From the NCBI RefSeq assembly GCF_001514145.1, contig NZ_KQ948671.1:129697-167494 (forward strand): a stretch of 37,798 nt of DNA, in the 5' to 3' direction. The position numbers and the translations under genes were made by a program. Below are positions 1-7,503 of this stretch, piece after piece (position 1 is the first letter of the stretch; every line of letters starts with the position of its first letter). The notes under the pieces are model-generated. The model saw only the letters and a program-made list of their open reading frames with translations. It was not told the DNA's origin and did no database searches. This DNA comes from Streptomyces canus. Lineage in GTDB: Bacteria; Actinomycetota; Actinomycetes; Streptomycetales; Streptomycetaceae.

Positions 1-168
1 GCGTTCGCCGGGGCGGGCCCGTCGCATTCGCCACCGGTCGCCCGCAACTCGCGGGCGGCTCGGCGGTCCAGGCCGTGCCGATCCCGAAGTCACGGCTCAG
101 GCCCCGCCGTCACCATCCCTGCCGCTCGGCCCACGTGCTCACCGGGATGACGTTCCGGGCCGCCCGGT

Positions 169-810
169 TCAGGTGGTGCTGACCACCACCGTCTTGGCCG
201 CCTTGTCGTGCAGGCCCTGCTTGTAGGGCTTGTCGAAGTAGCTCCAGCCGCCCGCGATGGCGGTCCAGATGCAGGCGCAGCAGAACGCGAACGGGATCCA
301 CAGCACCGCCGAGCGGATCAGCGTGCTCTGCGTGGAGGGCGTGGAGCCGTTGTCGAGGTTCGCCACCCGCATGCCGAGCCACTTCTTGCCGAGCGTCTGC
401 CCGGACCGGGAGATCATGACGGTGTCGTAGGCGATGTAGAGCACCGCGGCGAGCGCCGACTGGGCGAGCGACTTGCCGTACTGCATGTCGTCGCTGTCGA
501 CGTTGTACTCGCTGACCCCGACGCCCCAGGTGATCAGCCAGACGACGACGGCCACCATGATCATGTCGATGATCCGGGCGAGCGTGCGCCGGCCGCTGGG
601 TGCCAGTGGTGGCATGCCGGCCAGCGGGTCGGCGGGGCCACCCCCGTACGGGTCACCGCCGCCGTACGGGTCACCGCCGCCGGGGCTTCCGCCGTACGGC
701 GGCGGCGTGCTGTACGGCGATCCCGAGCCCTCGGCAGGCGGGGGCTGCTTCCTGAACGGGTCGTCATCCGGCGGCTGCTGTCCGGAGCCGGGAGGCGGTT
801 CACTGCTCAT
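169..810 (-). CDS. RDD family integral membrane protein (213 aa)
   Basis: The first ~70 residues are rich in Pro, Gly and Ser and contain a short tandem GGGDPYGG-type repeat. An RDD domain with several hydrophobic segments follows. Its signatures are visible: RRTLARIIDMI at the first helix, and SGQTLGKKWLGMRV before the last helices. RDD proteins are small membrane proteins of mostly unknown function; a few have been linked to ion transport, which is family knowledge and not shown here. The ATG at 810 is chosen because it gives the usual Streptomyces layout of a disordered cytoplasmic tail followed by RDD; longer readings in this frame run through the neighbouring gene. It follows a second RDD gene on the same strand after 89 bases, so the two may be co-transcribed. 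Confidence 0.85.
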   Translation of the reverse strand: MSSEPPPGSGQQPPDDDPFRKQPPPAEGSGSPYSTPPPYGGSPGGGDPYGGGDPYGGGPADPLAGMPPLAPSGRRTLARIIDMIMVAVVVWLITWGVGVSEYNVDSDDMQYGKSLAQSALAAVLYIAYDTVMISRSGQTLGKKWLGMRVANLDNGSTPSTQSTLIRSAVLWIPFAFCCACIWTAIAGGWSYFDKPYKQGLHDKAAKTVVVSTT

Positions 811-899
811 GGCCCGAGTCGACCGCGAACCTCCCGGCTCCGCATCCGACGGGCGGCCGTCCGGGCTACCGAATCCCGTACGCCGTTCGCGGGACCGGC

Positions 900-2585
900 T
901 CAGCCCGCCACGAACGTATGCGCCGCCTTGTCGTGCCAGCACTGGCGCCACGGCCGGTCGAACAGACACCACGCGACGCCCACGAGACCGATTCCGAGCA
1001 GGCCGGGCACGCTGTAGACCAGCCAGCGGCGCAGGGCACCCGCGAAGGACGGGGGCTCGTGGCCCTCGATGTCCCGCACCTCCAGGCCGAGCAGCTTCTT
1101 GCCGAGGGTGCGGCCCCACTTGGCGGTGGGCAGCGCCTCGTACAGGGCACCGGCGACGAGGAGCACGGCGACCACGATGCCGAGGTACACCGACGTGGTG
1201 CCGTCCAGCAGCCAGACCGTCACGGTCTCGCCGGACAGCTTGGCCGCGTCGACCTTCTCGTTGATGTGGTCGGCCGCCCTGGTGCCGAGGGGGACGGCGG
1301 CGACGGCGGTCACGGCGCCGACGACGAGGGTGTCGAGGAGGCGTGCGGCCAGGCGCTTGCCGAGGCCGGCGGGCCTGGCGGAGGCCTGGCGGCGGGCGGC
1401 CGCCTGGAAGATGTCCTCGACCGGCGGCTTCCAGGGGGCGGGCTGCTCCTCGTCGGGCCCGGCCAGGCGGTGCACCTGCTGGGCCCAGGAGGGCTGACCG
1501 CCACCGGGGCCCGGGCTCATGGGAGTGGCGGGGGGCTGGGCTCCGGGGGCTCCGGCGGCCTGCTGCGGGACGCCTTGCTGGGGCACGCCCGGAGGGGCCG
1601 TCTGCGGGCCGGAGGCGGGGGTGGACTGCTGCGGGCCGGAGAGGGGGGCGGAAGCGGCGGAGGCGGGGCCCTGGGGGCCTGCGGCACCGGTCGCCGCGGC
1701 ACGATCGGCGGCGGCCTTGCCGGCACCGAAGCCGGGGCCCTGAGGGCCGGCGGGGGCGCCGGCGCTGTTGGTCGCGGCGGGCTGGGCGCCCGCGGCGCCG
1801 GCCGGGCCCGAGTGCGCGGGCCCCGGTGTGCTCGCGTTCTGCGCCCCGGGCCCCCCGCTCTGCTCCGCCGTGCGCGGGGAGACCGCGCGGAACTTCATGG
1901 TCCCGTCGTCGGACTGCTGAGCGGCTCCCGCTCCCCCGGACCCGGCCGTGGGCCGGCGGAAGACACGCGTGCCGCCGTCCTCGTCCGGCTCGGCGGGCGG
2001 GATCGTCGCGGTGCCGTCGGTACGGGCGGCCTGCCCGTCCGGCCGGCCCGGGGAGGCACCGGCCACCCTCGGGTCGGCGCCCCGCGGACCACCCTGATGC
2101 GGTACACCCTGCCGAGCACCCTGGGATCCGCCCGTCCCGCCCTGCTGACCGCCGTGTGCGGCCCCCTGGGGCTGACCTCCCTGCGGCGGTACCTGCTGGG
2201 CACCCTGCTGAGCCTGCGCGTGGTCCTGCGGGGACCCCCACGACACCCGGCGGTCCTGGTCGCCGCCGAAGCCGCCCTGGTGGTTCCGGTCGGCGCCCCA
2301 CGCGGACGCGGGTTCGGGGCGGCTGCCGTGCTGGGTGTCGGGGTGCGGGGCTGCCTCGGCGGGGTCCTCGTCGAAGAAGTGCGGGCCCGTCTCCTCCATC
2401 GGAGCGGATGCGGGGCCGCCGCCCGCCGGTGGCGCGAGCGGTTCGCCGGCCGCAGGGGCGGGACGGCTGGTGCCCGGTACCCAGGAGGAACCGTTCCAGT
2501 AACGGACATATCCAGGAATGGACGGGTCCGGGTAATAGCCCTCGCGGGGCCTGTCGTCACCGGGTGCCGGGGTTGGGGCGCTCAT
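900..2585 (-). CDS. DUF2510-linker-RDD membrane protein (561 aa)
   Basis: Three parts are visible. Residues ~10-45 are a DUF2510 motif with paired Trp/Tyr (EGYYPDPSIPGYVRYWNGSSW). A low-complexity linker of ~340 residues follows, dominated by Gln, Gly, Ala and Pro and probably disordered. The C-terminal ~155 residues are an RDD domain (LGKRLAARLLDTLVVGAV; KWGRTLGKKLLGLEV; a final WHDKAAHTFV). DUF2510 is a short actinobacterial domain usually found at the end of membrane proteins. The ATG at 2585 places DUF2510 at the extreme N-terminus, as in relatives. The specific role is unknown. The downstream 213-aa RDD protein lacks DUF2510 but ends in a similar HDKAAKTVV motif, so the pair looks like an old duplication. 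Confidence 0.88.
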   Translation of the reverse strand: MSAPTPAPGDDRPREGYYPDPSIPGYVRYWNGSSWVPGTSRPAPAAGEPLAPPAGGGPASAPMEETGPHFFDEDPAEAAPHPDTQHGSRPEPASAWGADRNHQGGFGGDQDRRVSWGSPQDHAQAQQGAQQVPPQGGQPQGAAHGGQQGGTGGSQGARQGVPHQGGPRGADPRVAGASPGRPDGQAARTDGTATIPPAEPDEDGGTRVFRRPTAGSGGAGAAQQSDDGTMKFRAVSPRTAEQSGGPGAQNASTPGPAHSGPAGAAGAQPAATNSAGAPAGPQGPGFGAGKAAADRAAATGAAGPQGPASAASAPLSGPQQSTPASGPQTAPPGVPQQGVPQQAAGAPGAQPPATPMSPGPGGGQPSWAQQVHRLAGPDEEQPAPWKPPVEDIFQAAARRQASARPAGLGKRLAARLLDTLVVGAVTAVAAVPLGTRAADHINEKVDAAKLSGETVTVWLLDGTTSVYLGIVVAVLLVAGALYEALPTAKWGRTLGKKLLGLEVRDIEGHEPPSFAGALRRWLVYSVPGLLGIGLVGVAWCLFDRPWRQCWHDKAAHTFVAG

Positions 2586-2847
2586 GTCCGTCGTCCCGTA
2601 TCTGCTCGGGGGTCAATAGAGGGGGCTACACATCTATCAGACCGGCGCAAGACCCACCGCCAGTCCCACCGGACCCACCCCTTTTGAGCACGACCTGACA
2701 CCGGCCGTGATACCGACCGCAACGCCGACCGCGATACGGCCGGAAAAAGTTCGCCGAACTCGCGTAATGATCCCGGCCCCTCCCCCCTCTCCACTCGTAC
2801 GGGCCCGCCGCAGGACCCGGACGAGAGCCGAGAGAGGAACGAACGCC

Positions 2848-3327
2848 ATGCACCGCACGGTGGTAGAGCGCGAACTGGAGCTCACACTCATCCTGTCGCC
2901 CGAGCGCGGCATCCCGGTCCCGGCCCGCCTGGGCTACCGCAGCGACGACCCCTTCGCCGTCCACGTCACCTTCCACATCGGTTCGGACCACCCCGTCCAC
3001 TGGACCTTCGCCCGCGAACTCCTCGTGGAGGGGGTGTTCCGCCCGTGCGGGCACGGGGACGTGCGGGTGTGGCCGACGAAGGTCGCGGGCCGCGGCGTCG
3101 TCCTGATGGCGCTGAGCTCGCCCGACGGCGACGCCCTTCTGGAGGCCCCGGCCGCACAGGTCTCGTCCTGGCTGGAGCGCACGCTGAGGGTGGTCCCCCC
3201 GGGCTCCGAGGCGGAGCAGCTCGGTATCGACGACGGCCTCGCCGAACTGCTGGCCCCGACCCCGGCCGACGACCTCTGGCTGGGCGACCCCTGGCCAGGC
3301 GACGCATCGGCGGACGAAGGGGAGTGA
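2848..3327 (+). CDS. ssgG: SsgA-like sporulation cell-division regulator, probably SsgG (159 aa)
   Basis: This is a member of the actinomycete-specific SsgA-like (SALP) family, which controls localisation of septa and cell-wall remodelling during sporulation. Family features visible are the N-terminal ELELTLILSPERGIPVPARL, the strand DPFAVHVTFH, the WTFARELLVEG core and a C-terminal LGIDDGLAELL. At 159 aa it is slightly longer than typical (130-145 aa), owing to an acidic tail rich in Asp, Pro and Trp. The ATG has a GAGGAA ribosome site 8 bases upstream; the frame is open further upstream but lacks family similarity there. The name ssgG rests on the context (FAD oxidase, TPR protein and hppD downstream, as remembered for SCO2924) and not on a comparison of paralogues. 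S. coelicolor SsgG is reported to affect correct septum placement in aerial hyphae. Confidence 0.8.
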   Translation: MHRTVVERELELTLILSPERGIPVPARLGYRSDDPFAVHVTFHIGSDHPVHWTFARELLVEGVFRPCGHGDVRVWPTKVAGRGVVLMALSSPDGDALLEAPAAQVSSWLERTLRVVPPGSEAEQLGIDDGLAELLAPTPADDLWLGDPWPGDASADEGE

Positions 3328-3385
3328 GCGACCGCAACCATCAATTGAGGAACCACAACGGCGACCAGCCAGGTCCGCGAGAGCG

Positions 3386-3401
3386 GCGGCGGTTCAGCCG
3401 C
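3386..3401. terminator. Weak hairpin between convergent ssgG and FAD oxidase
   Basis: A 5-bp inverted repeat (GCGGC, loop of 6, GCCGC) lies between two convergent stop codons. On the minus strand it is preceded by TTCTTT and not followed by a clear T-run. It could end either transcript, but the stem is short and such stems occur by chance in DNA of this GC content. Confidence 0.3.
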
Positions 3402-3410
3402 AAAGAACAG

Positions 3411-4811
3411 TCAGAACAGCTTGCCCGGGTTCAGGATCCCCAGCGGGTCGAAGACCCCCTTCACCGCCCGCTGCATCTCCACCCCCACCGGGCCGATCTC
3501 CCGCGCCAGCCACTCCTTCTTCAGTACGCCCACCCCGTGCTCCCCGGTGATCGTGCCGCCGAGCTCCAGGCCGAGGGCCATGATCTCGTCGAAGGACTCA
3601 CGGGCGCGCCGGGACTCGTCGGGGTCGGCCGCGTCGAAGCAGACCGTGGGGTGGGTGTTGCCGTCCCCCGCGTGGGCGACGACACCGATGGTGAGCTGGT
3701 GTTTCTCGGCGATCCGCTCGGTCCCTTCGAGTAGCTCGCCGAGCCTGGAGCGGGGCACGCACACGTCGTCGATCATCGTGGTGCCCTTGACCGCTTCGAG
3801 CGCGGTGAGGGAGAGCCTGCGGGCCTGGAGGAGCAGTTCCGACTCGGCCGCGTCGTCGGCCGGGACGACCTGCGAGGCGCCCGCCGCCTCGCACAGCGCG
3901 CCGACCGCCGCGAGGTCGGCCGCCGGGTCCGTGGTGTCGAAGGCCGCGAGGAGGAGGGCCTCCGTGGTCTCCGGGAGTCCCATGTGCGCCAGGTCGTTGA
4001 CTGCCTTGACCGTCGTACGGTCCATCAGTTCGAGGAGGGACGGCACGTGCCCGCCCTCCATGATCCGGCACACCGCGTCGCAGGCGGCGGCCCCGGAGGC
4101 GAACTCGGCGGCGAGGACCAGCTGCTCGGGCGGCTTCGGCCGGAGCGCCAGGGTCGCCCGTACGACGATGCCGAGCGAGCCCTCGGAGCCGACGAAGAGG
4201 CGGGTCATGTCGTATCCGGCGACGCCCTTGGCGGTACGGCGGCCCGTGGACATGAGCCGCCCGTCGGCAAGGACGACGTCCAGTCCGAGGACGTACTCCG
4301 CCGTCACCCCGTACTTCACACAGCACAGCCCGCCGGACGCGGTGCCGATGTTGCCGCCGATCGTGCACATCTCCCAGCTGGAGGGGTCCGGCGGGTAGTA
4401 GAGGCCGAGTTCGTTCACCGCGCGGGAGAGGGTCGCGTTGACGACGCCGGGTTCGACGACGGCGATGCGGTCGACCGGGTTGATCTCCAGGATCCGGTCC
4501 ATCTTCGTCAGGGACAGCACGATGCAGCCGTCGGAGGCGTTGGCCGCGCCCGACAAGCCCGTGCGGGCGCCCTGGGGGACGACCGGGACGCGCAGTTCGC
4601 TGGCGATGCGCATGACGTGCTGGACCTGCTCGACCGTGCGCGGCAGGACGACCACGGCGGGGGTGCCGGCCGGGCAGAAGCTCGCCATGTCGTTGGCGTA
4701 GGAGACCGTGACGTCCGGGTCGGCGAGGACGGCCTCGGCGGGCAGATCGCTCAGCAGACGGTCGACGAGGTTGCCGGTGACCTCGTCGCGGGGGGCTTCG
4801 ATACGGCTCAT
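3411..4811 (-). CDS. FAD-linked oxidase, GlcD / D-lactate dehydrogenase type (466 aa)
   Basis: A flavoprotein of the PCMH/vanillyl-alcohol-oxidase fold that oxidises 2-hydroxyacids such as glycolate or D-lactate. Visible features are the FAD-binding region with PQGARTGLSGAANASDG and VVEPGVVNA, then IGTASGG, and the C-terminal substrate domain with VAHAGDGNTHPTV (conserved His), GTITGEHGVG and a terminal DPLGILNPGKL. The length is usual for GlcD. The ATG at 4811 is preferred; a GTG two codons upstream (4817) is equally in frame, and neither has a clear ribosome site. It is a stand-alone gene: no GlcE or GlcF partner lies nearby, so the exact substrate and electron acceptor cannot be read from context. 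Confidence 0.9.
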   Translation of the reverse strand: MSRIEAPRDEVTGNLVDRLLSDLPAEAVLADPDVTVSYANDMASFCPAGTPAVVVLPRTVEQVQHVMRIASELRVPVVPQGARTGLSGAANASDGCIVLSLTKMDRILEINPVDRIAVVEPGVVNATLSRAVNELGLYYPPDPSSWEMCTIGGNIGTASGGLCCVKYGVTAEYVLGLDVVLADGRLMSTGRRTAKGVAGYDMTRLFVGSEGSLGIVVRATLALRPKPPEQLVLAAEFASGAAACDAVCRIMEGGHVPSLLELMDRTTVKAVNDLAHMGLPETTEALLLAAFDTTDPAADLAAVGALCEAAGASQVVPADDAAESELLLQARRLSLTALEAVKGTTMIDDVCVPRSRLGELLEGTERIAEKHQLTIGVVAHAGDGNTHPTVCFDAADPDESRRARESFDEIMALGLELGGTITGEHGVGVLKKEWLAREIGPVGVEMQRAVKGVFDPLGILNPGKLF

Positions 4812-4900
4812 GATCACAGCGTCGCACCGGGGGCCATCGGTGTGAACCCCACCAGCGCCGACTGCCGAGCGTCGGAGTGTGGTCGTCGTATTGACGCACA

Positions 4901-6340
4901 GTGAGCGCCATGGAGAACCAAGCCACGGAGAACCGCCGGGCCCGGCTGCACGGGCGTGTGGTGCCGGCCGCGGTCGCGGGCTGCGCGGTGCTCGGTACGG
5001 CGCTGATGCTGCTGCCCCCGGAGCGGACGGCGCCCCGCTCGCCAGCCCCGGCCCCGGGTGCCCAGGCGCTGTCGGCGGTCGCCGCCGGGGTGCCGGCCGC
5101 GCTGCCCGACCTGGCGGCGTTGATCGGTGAGCGGGAGAGCCATCTGCGCCGGTATCCCGAGGACGCCGAGTCGTGGGCGGTGCTGGGGACGGCGTACGTC
5201 GAGCAGGCGCGGCGGACGGCCGACACGGCGTTCTACGCGAAGGCCGACGGCTCGCTGCGGACGTCCTTGGAGGTACGCAGGAACGCGGCGGCCCTCGGTG
5301 GTCTGGCCGTCCTCGCGAACGCGCGCCGGGACTTCCGTACCGCGCTGACCTGGGGTGAGGCGGCGCGGGAGCTGGAGCCGAAGCGGTGGACGACGTATCC
5401 GGCGCTGATCGACGCGTACACGGGGCTCGGGGACTACAAGGCGGCTCATGGGGCGCTGGAGCGGCTGTTGGATCTGCGGTCGGGGCCTGCGGTGCGGGCG
5501 CGGGCGGCGGCCGTGTACCGGGACCGGGGCTGGCGCGAGGACGCGGCGGCCCAGCTGGCCGACGCGGCGGCGGGGGCGCGGGCGCCGGCCGAGCGGGCCG
5601 AGTATCTGGAGCGGGCCGGGCAGCTCGCCTGGGAGCGCGGCGACCGCGAGGACGCGCTGCGGCACTTCCAGGAGGCGGTCCGTATCGACCCCGACCAGTG
5701 GGCCGCGCAGGCCGGGCAGGGGCGGGTTCTTGCCGCGCTGGGCCGCACGACGGAGGCCCTGAACGCCTACCGGATCGCCCTCGCGAAGCAGCCGTTGCCG
5801 CAGTACGCCCTGGAGCTGGGCGAGTTGTACGAGTCGCTGGGGCTCGGGCAGGCGGCCCGGGTGCAGTACGACCTGCTGCTGGCGAGGGTGCGGAGCGCTT
5901 CTGCGTCCGGGGCGGACGAGGAGCTGGTTCTCGGGCAGTTCGAGGCGGACCACGGGGACCCGGCTTCCGCCGTACGGCGGCTCAGGGCCGAGTGGCGACG
6001 GCAGCCGGCGATCGCGGTGGCGGACGCGCTGGGGTGGGCGCTGCACCGGGCGGGGGAGGACCGGGAGGCCCTGCGGTACGCCCGGATCGCGACGGACAAG
6101 GCGCACGGGGGCGGGATGCGCAGCGCGCTGTACGCGTATCACCTGGGCATGATCGAGCGGGAGCTGGAGCAGCCCGCCCCCGCGCGCCGGCATCTCCAGG
6201 AGGCCCTGCGGATCAACCCCTACTTCTCGCCCTCGCGGGTGCGGGCGGCACGGGAGGCGTTGGCGGCGCTGGGAGACGTGCCGGACCAGGACCTGCCGGT
6301 GGCGGACTCGAAGGCGGTCACAGCGGGGCCGTACCGATGA
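4901..6340 (+). CDS. Membrane-anchored TPR-repeat protein (479 aa)
   Basis: The N-terminal ~45 residues hold one hydrophobic segment (VVPAAVAGCAVLGTALMLL), so the protein is probably anchored with the repeats outside the membrane. The rest is a series of tetratricopeptide-like helical pairs, for example EDAESWAVLGTAYVEQA, GDREDALRHFQEAVRIDPD, GRTTEALNAYRIAL and PAPARRHLQEALRINPYFSP. TPRs mediate protein-protein contacts; no catalytic motif is visible. The GTG at 4901 is taken as start; an ATG three codons later is an alternative. The 3' end overlaps the convergent nitrile hydratase-type alpha gene by 23 bases. The partner and function are unknown. Confidence 0.85.
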   Translation: MSAMENQATENRRARLHGRVVPAAVAGCAVLGTALMLLPPERTAPRSPAPAPGAQALSAVAAGVPAALPDLAALIGERESHLRRYPEDAESWAVLGTAYVEQARRTADTAFYAKADGSLRTSLEVRRNAAALGGLAVLANARRDFRTALTWGEAARELEPKRWTTYPALIDAYTGLGDYKAAHGALERLLDLRSGPAVRARAAAVYRDRGWREDAAAQLADAAAGARAPAERAEYLERAGQLAWERGDREDALRHFQEAVRIDPDQWAAQAGQGRVLAALGRTTEALNAYRIALAKQPLPQYALELGELYESLGLGQAARVQYDLLLARVRSASASGADEELVLGQFEADHGDPASAVRRLRAEWRRQPAIAVADALGWALHRAGEDREALRYARIATDKAHGGGMRSALYAYHLGMIERELEQPAPARRHLQEALRINPYFSPSRVRAAREALAALGDVPDQDLPVADSKAVTAGPYR

Positions 6341-6902
6341 GGGCGTTCCTCGTCACCAGCGCCGCCAGTTCCTCCTCGTCCAGCCCTTCCGTGGCCTGGG
6401 GCCTGCGCGGCAGGACCATGTAGCGGGTCTCCGCGCTGGAGTCCCACACCACGACGTCCACGGAGTCGGGCAGGGTGAGGCCGAACTCCCGCAGGACGGC
6501 ACGGGGTTCGCGGACCACGCGGGAGCGGTAGGCCTCGGACTTGTACCAGCTGGGGGAGGGGCCGAGGAGGCGGAGCGGGTAGCAGGAGCACAGGGTGCAG
6601 ACGATGACGTTGTGGACGGACTCGGTGTTCTCCACGACCCTCAGGCGCTGGTACGAGCCCTCCATGTGGCCGAGTTCCTGGACCGCCGCGGTGCCGTCCG
6701 CGAGCAGCCGGGCCCGGTAGGCGTCGTCGGTCCAGGCGCGCGCCACGACCCGTGCTCCGTTCGCCGGCGAGGACTCCGCGAGGAACGCGTCGATCGCCTC
6801 GTCCAGCCGCTCGCCGGTGATCAGCCCCTTCTCCTCCAGGAGGGTCTCCAGGCGCCGTACCCGGCGGGCGGTCGTCGCGTCGGTGTGGTGGTCACCGCTC
6901 AT
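6318..6902 (-). CDS. Nitrile hydratase/thiocyanate hydrolase-family alpha-type (metal-binding) subunit (194 aa)
   Basis: This is the catalytic, metal-carrying chain. The signature VCTLCSCYP is intact; in the family its three cysteines plus two backbone amides hold a non-corrin cobalt (CTLCSC) or iron (CSLCSC) ion, so this version predicts cobalt. Downstream WYKSEAYRSRVVREPRAVL is also typical. Nitrile hydratases hydrate nitriles to amides; thiocyanate hydrolases make carbonyl sulfide and ammonia from thiocyanate. The usual YPWPVLG after the cysteines is YPLRLLG here. The ATG at 6902 has GGAGG upstream, and the start overlaps the preceding gene by 11 bases. It is the last of three overlapping genes ordered betaN-betaC-alpha. 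No activator/metallochaperone gene is visible nearby. Substrate is undetermined. Confidence 0.9.
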   Translation of the reverse strand: MSGDHHTDATTARRVRRLETLLEEKGLITGERLDEAIDAFLAESSPANGARVVARAWTDDAYRARLLADGTAAVQELGHMEGSYQRLRVVENTESVHNVIVCTLCSCYPLRLLGPSPSWYKSEAYRSRVVREPRAVLREFGLTLPDSVDVVVWDSSAETRYMVLPRRPQATEGLDEEELAALVTRNALIGTAPL

Positions 6903-7191
6903 CTTGGCGGTCCTCCTCCAGGTAGCTCTCCCACAGGTCCAGTACGACGTGGTGGTCGCCCTCGCCCCACAGGTCACGGGCCGCGAAGCGGACGGCGTAG
7001 ATCTGCTCGACGGGTGCGTCGCCGCGGCCTTGCGCGCTGATGTCGGGCAGTTCGTCGGGACCCTCCGGCTCGACGACCACGCCCCGCTTGCCGCGCGCGT
7101 AGCGGGGCAGGCGGGTGTGGTGCGGCGGGTCGTGGCGGAAGGTGCGGACCCGGGTGCCGGGCGGAAAGCGGTCGGGGGGCGCGTCAGTCAT
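6892..7191 (-). CDS. Nitrile hydratase-type beta chain, C-terminal half as a separate subunit (99 aa)
   Basis: This corresponds to the C-terminal SH3-like domain of a normal ~220-aa nitrile hydratase beta subunit. Diagnostic motifs are FPPGTRVRTF, HHTRLPRYARGKRGVVV and, near the end, IYAVRFAARDLWGE and VVLDLWESYLEE. The TRLPRYARG segment supplies a conserved Arg that contacts the metal centre in characterised relatives. The ATG at 7191 is preferred; a GTG at 7200 in the same frame is possible. It overlaps the upstream betaN gene by 8 bases and the downstream alpha gene by 11, implying coupled translation and fixed stoichiometry. The split is a genuine two-gene arrangement, as in thiocyanate hydrolase and toyocamycin nitrile hydratase: each half has its own start, and the halves are in different frames. 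Confidence 0.85.
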   Translation of the reverse strand: MTDAPPDRFPPGTRVRTFRHDPPHHTRLPRYARGKRGVVVEPEGPDELPDISAQGRGDAPVEQIYAVRFAARDLWGEGDHHVVLDLWESYLEEDRQDER

Positions 7192-7465
7192 CGAGCTCAC
7201 CCGGCTCGATCACGCCCTTGCGCTCCAGCAGCGAACAGATCGCCAGGAACCAGCGTTCGTAGTACGAGGTCGCCAGATAGTCCGCAGGCGGCATGGACTC
7301 GATCGCGTCCCGGAACTCGTTCGTGTTGAAGATCCCCTGTGCGCGCAGGGTGTTGTAGAGCCCGACCACCCGCGCCTCCCAGTCCGCGTGGAAGGGCTCG
7401 GTGTCGTCGGTGGTGTCGATCGCCCCGAAGCCCTGGGTGCCGCCCACGTCGTTGATCCTGGCCAT
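7184..7465 (-). CDS. Nitrile hydratase-type beta chain, N-terminal half as a separate subunit (93 aa)
   Basis: The start MARINDVGGTQGFGAID matches the beginning of nitrile hydratase beta chains (M-x4-D-x-GG-x2-GFG). The body carries the all-helical N-terminal domain, with FHADWEARVVGL and SYYERWFLAICSLLERKGVI. The chain then stops where the SH3-like domain would begin in a fused beta subunit. It is the first gene of the three-gene set and begins 38 bases after the hppD stop on the same strand, so it may be read from the hppD promoter. No good ribosome site precedes the ATG at 7465. The order betaN, betaC, alpha is the one known for thiocyanate hydrolase (scnB-scnA-scnC). Confidence 0.87.
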   Translation of the reverse strand: MARINDVGGTQGFGAIDTTDDTEPFHADWEARVVGLYNTLRAQGIFNTNEFRDAIESMPPADYLATSYYERWFLAICSLLERKGVIEPGELDD

Positions 7466-7503
7466 GGGGCCAGCCTACGGGCGGCACGCGGAAAGGGGGC
7501 TTG

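Noticed and set aside
1..168. A coding fragment at the window start
   Set aside because: No frame with recognisable sequence or a ribosome site could be supported on either strand.
600..700. Short tandem repeat around CCGTACGGGTCACCGCCG
   Set aside because: It encodes the Gly/Pro/Tyr-rich tail of the RDD protein and needs no separate explanation.
169..2301. A 710-codon minus-strand frame joining the first RDD protein to sequence upstream
   Set aside because: The upstream part is out-of-frame reading of the DUF2510-RDD gene; only the last 213 codons look real.
7184..7200. A frameshift or sequencing error splitting a normal nitrile hydratase beta gene
   Set aside because: Each half has its own start, the overlap is short and ordered as in thiocyanate hydrolase, and the linker residues of a fused chain are missing.
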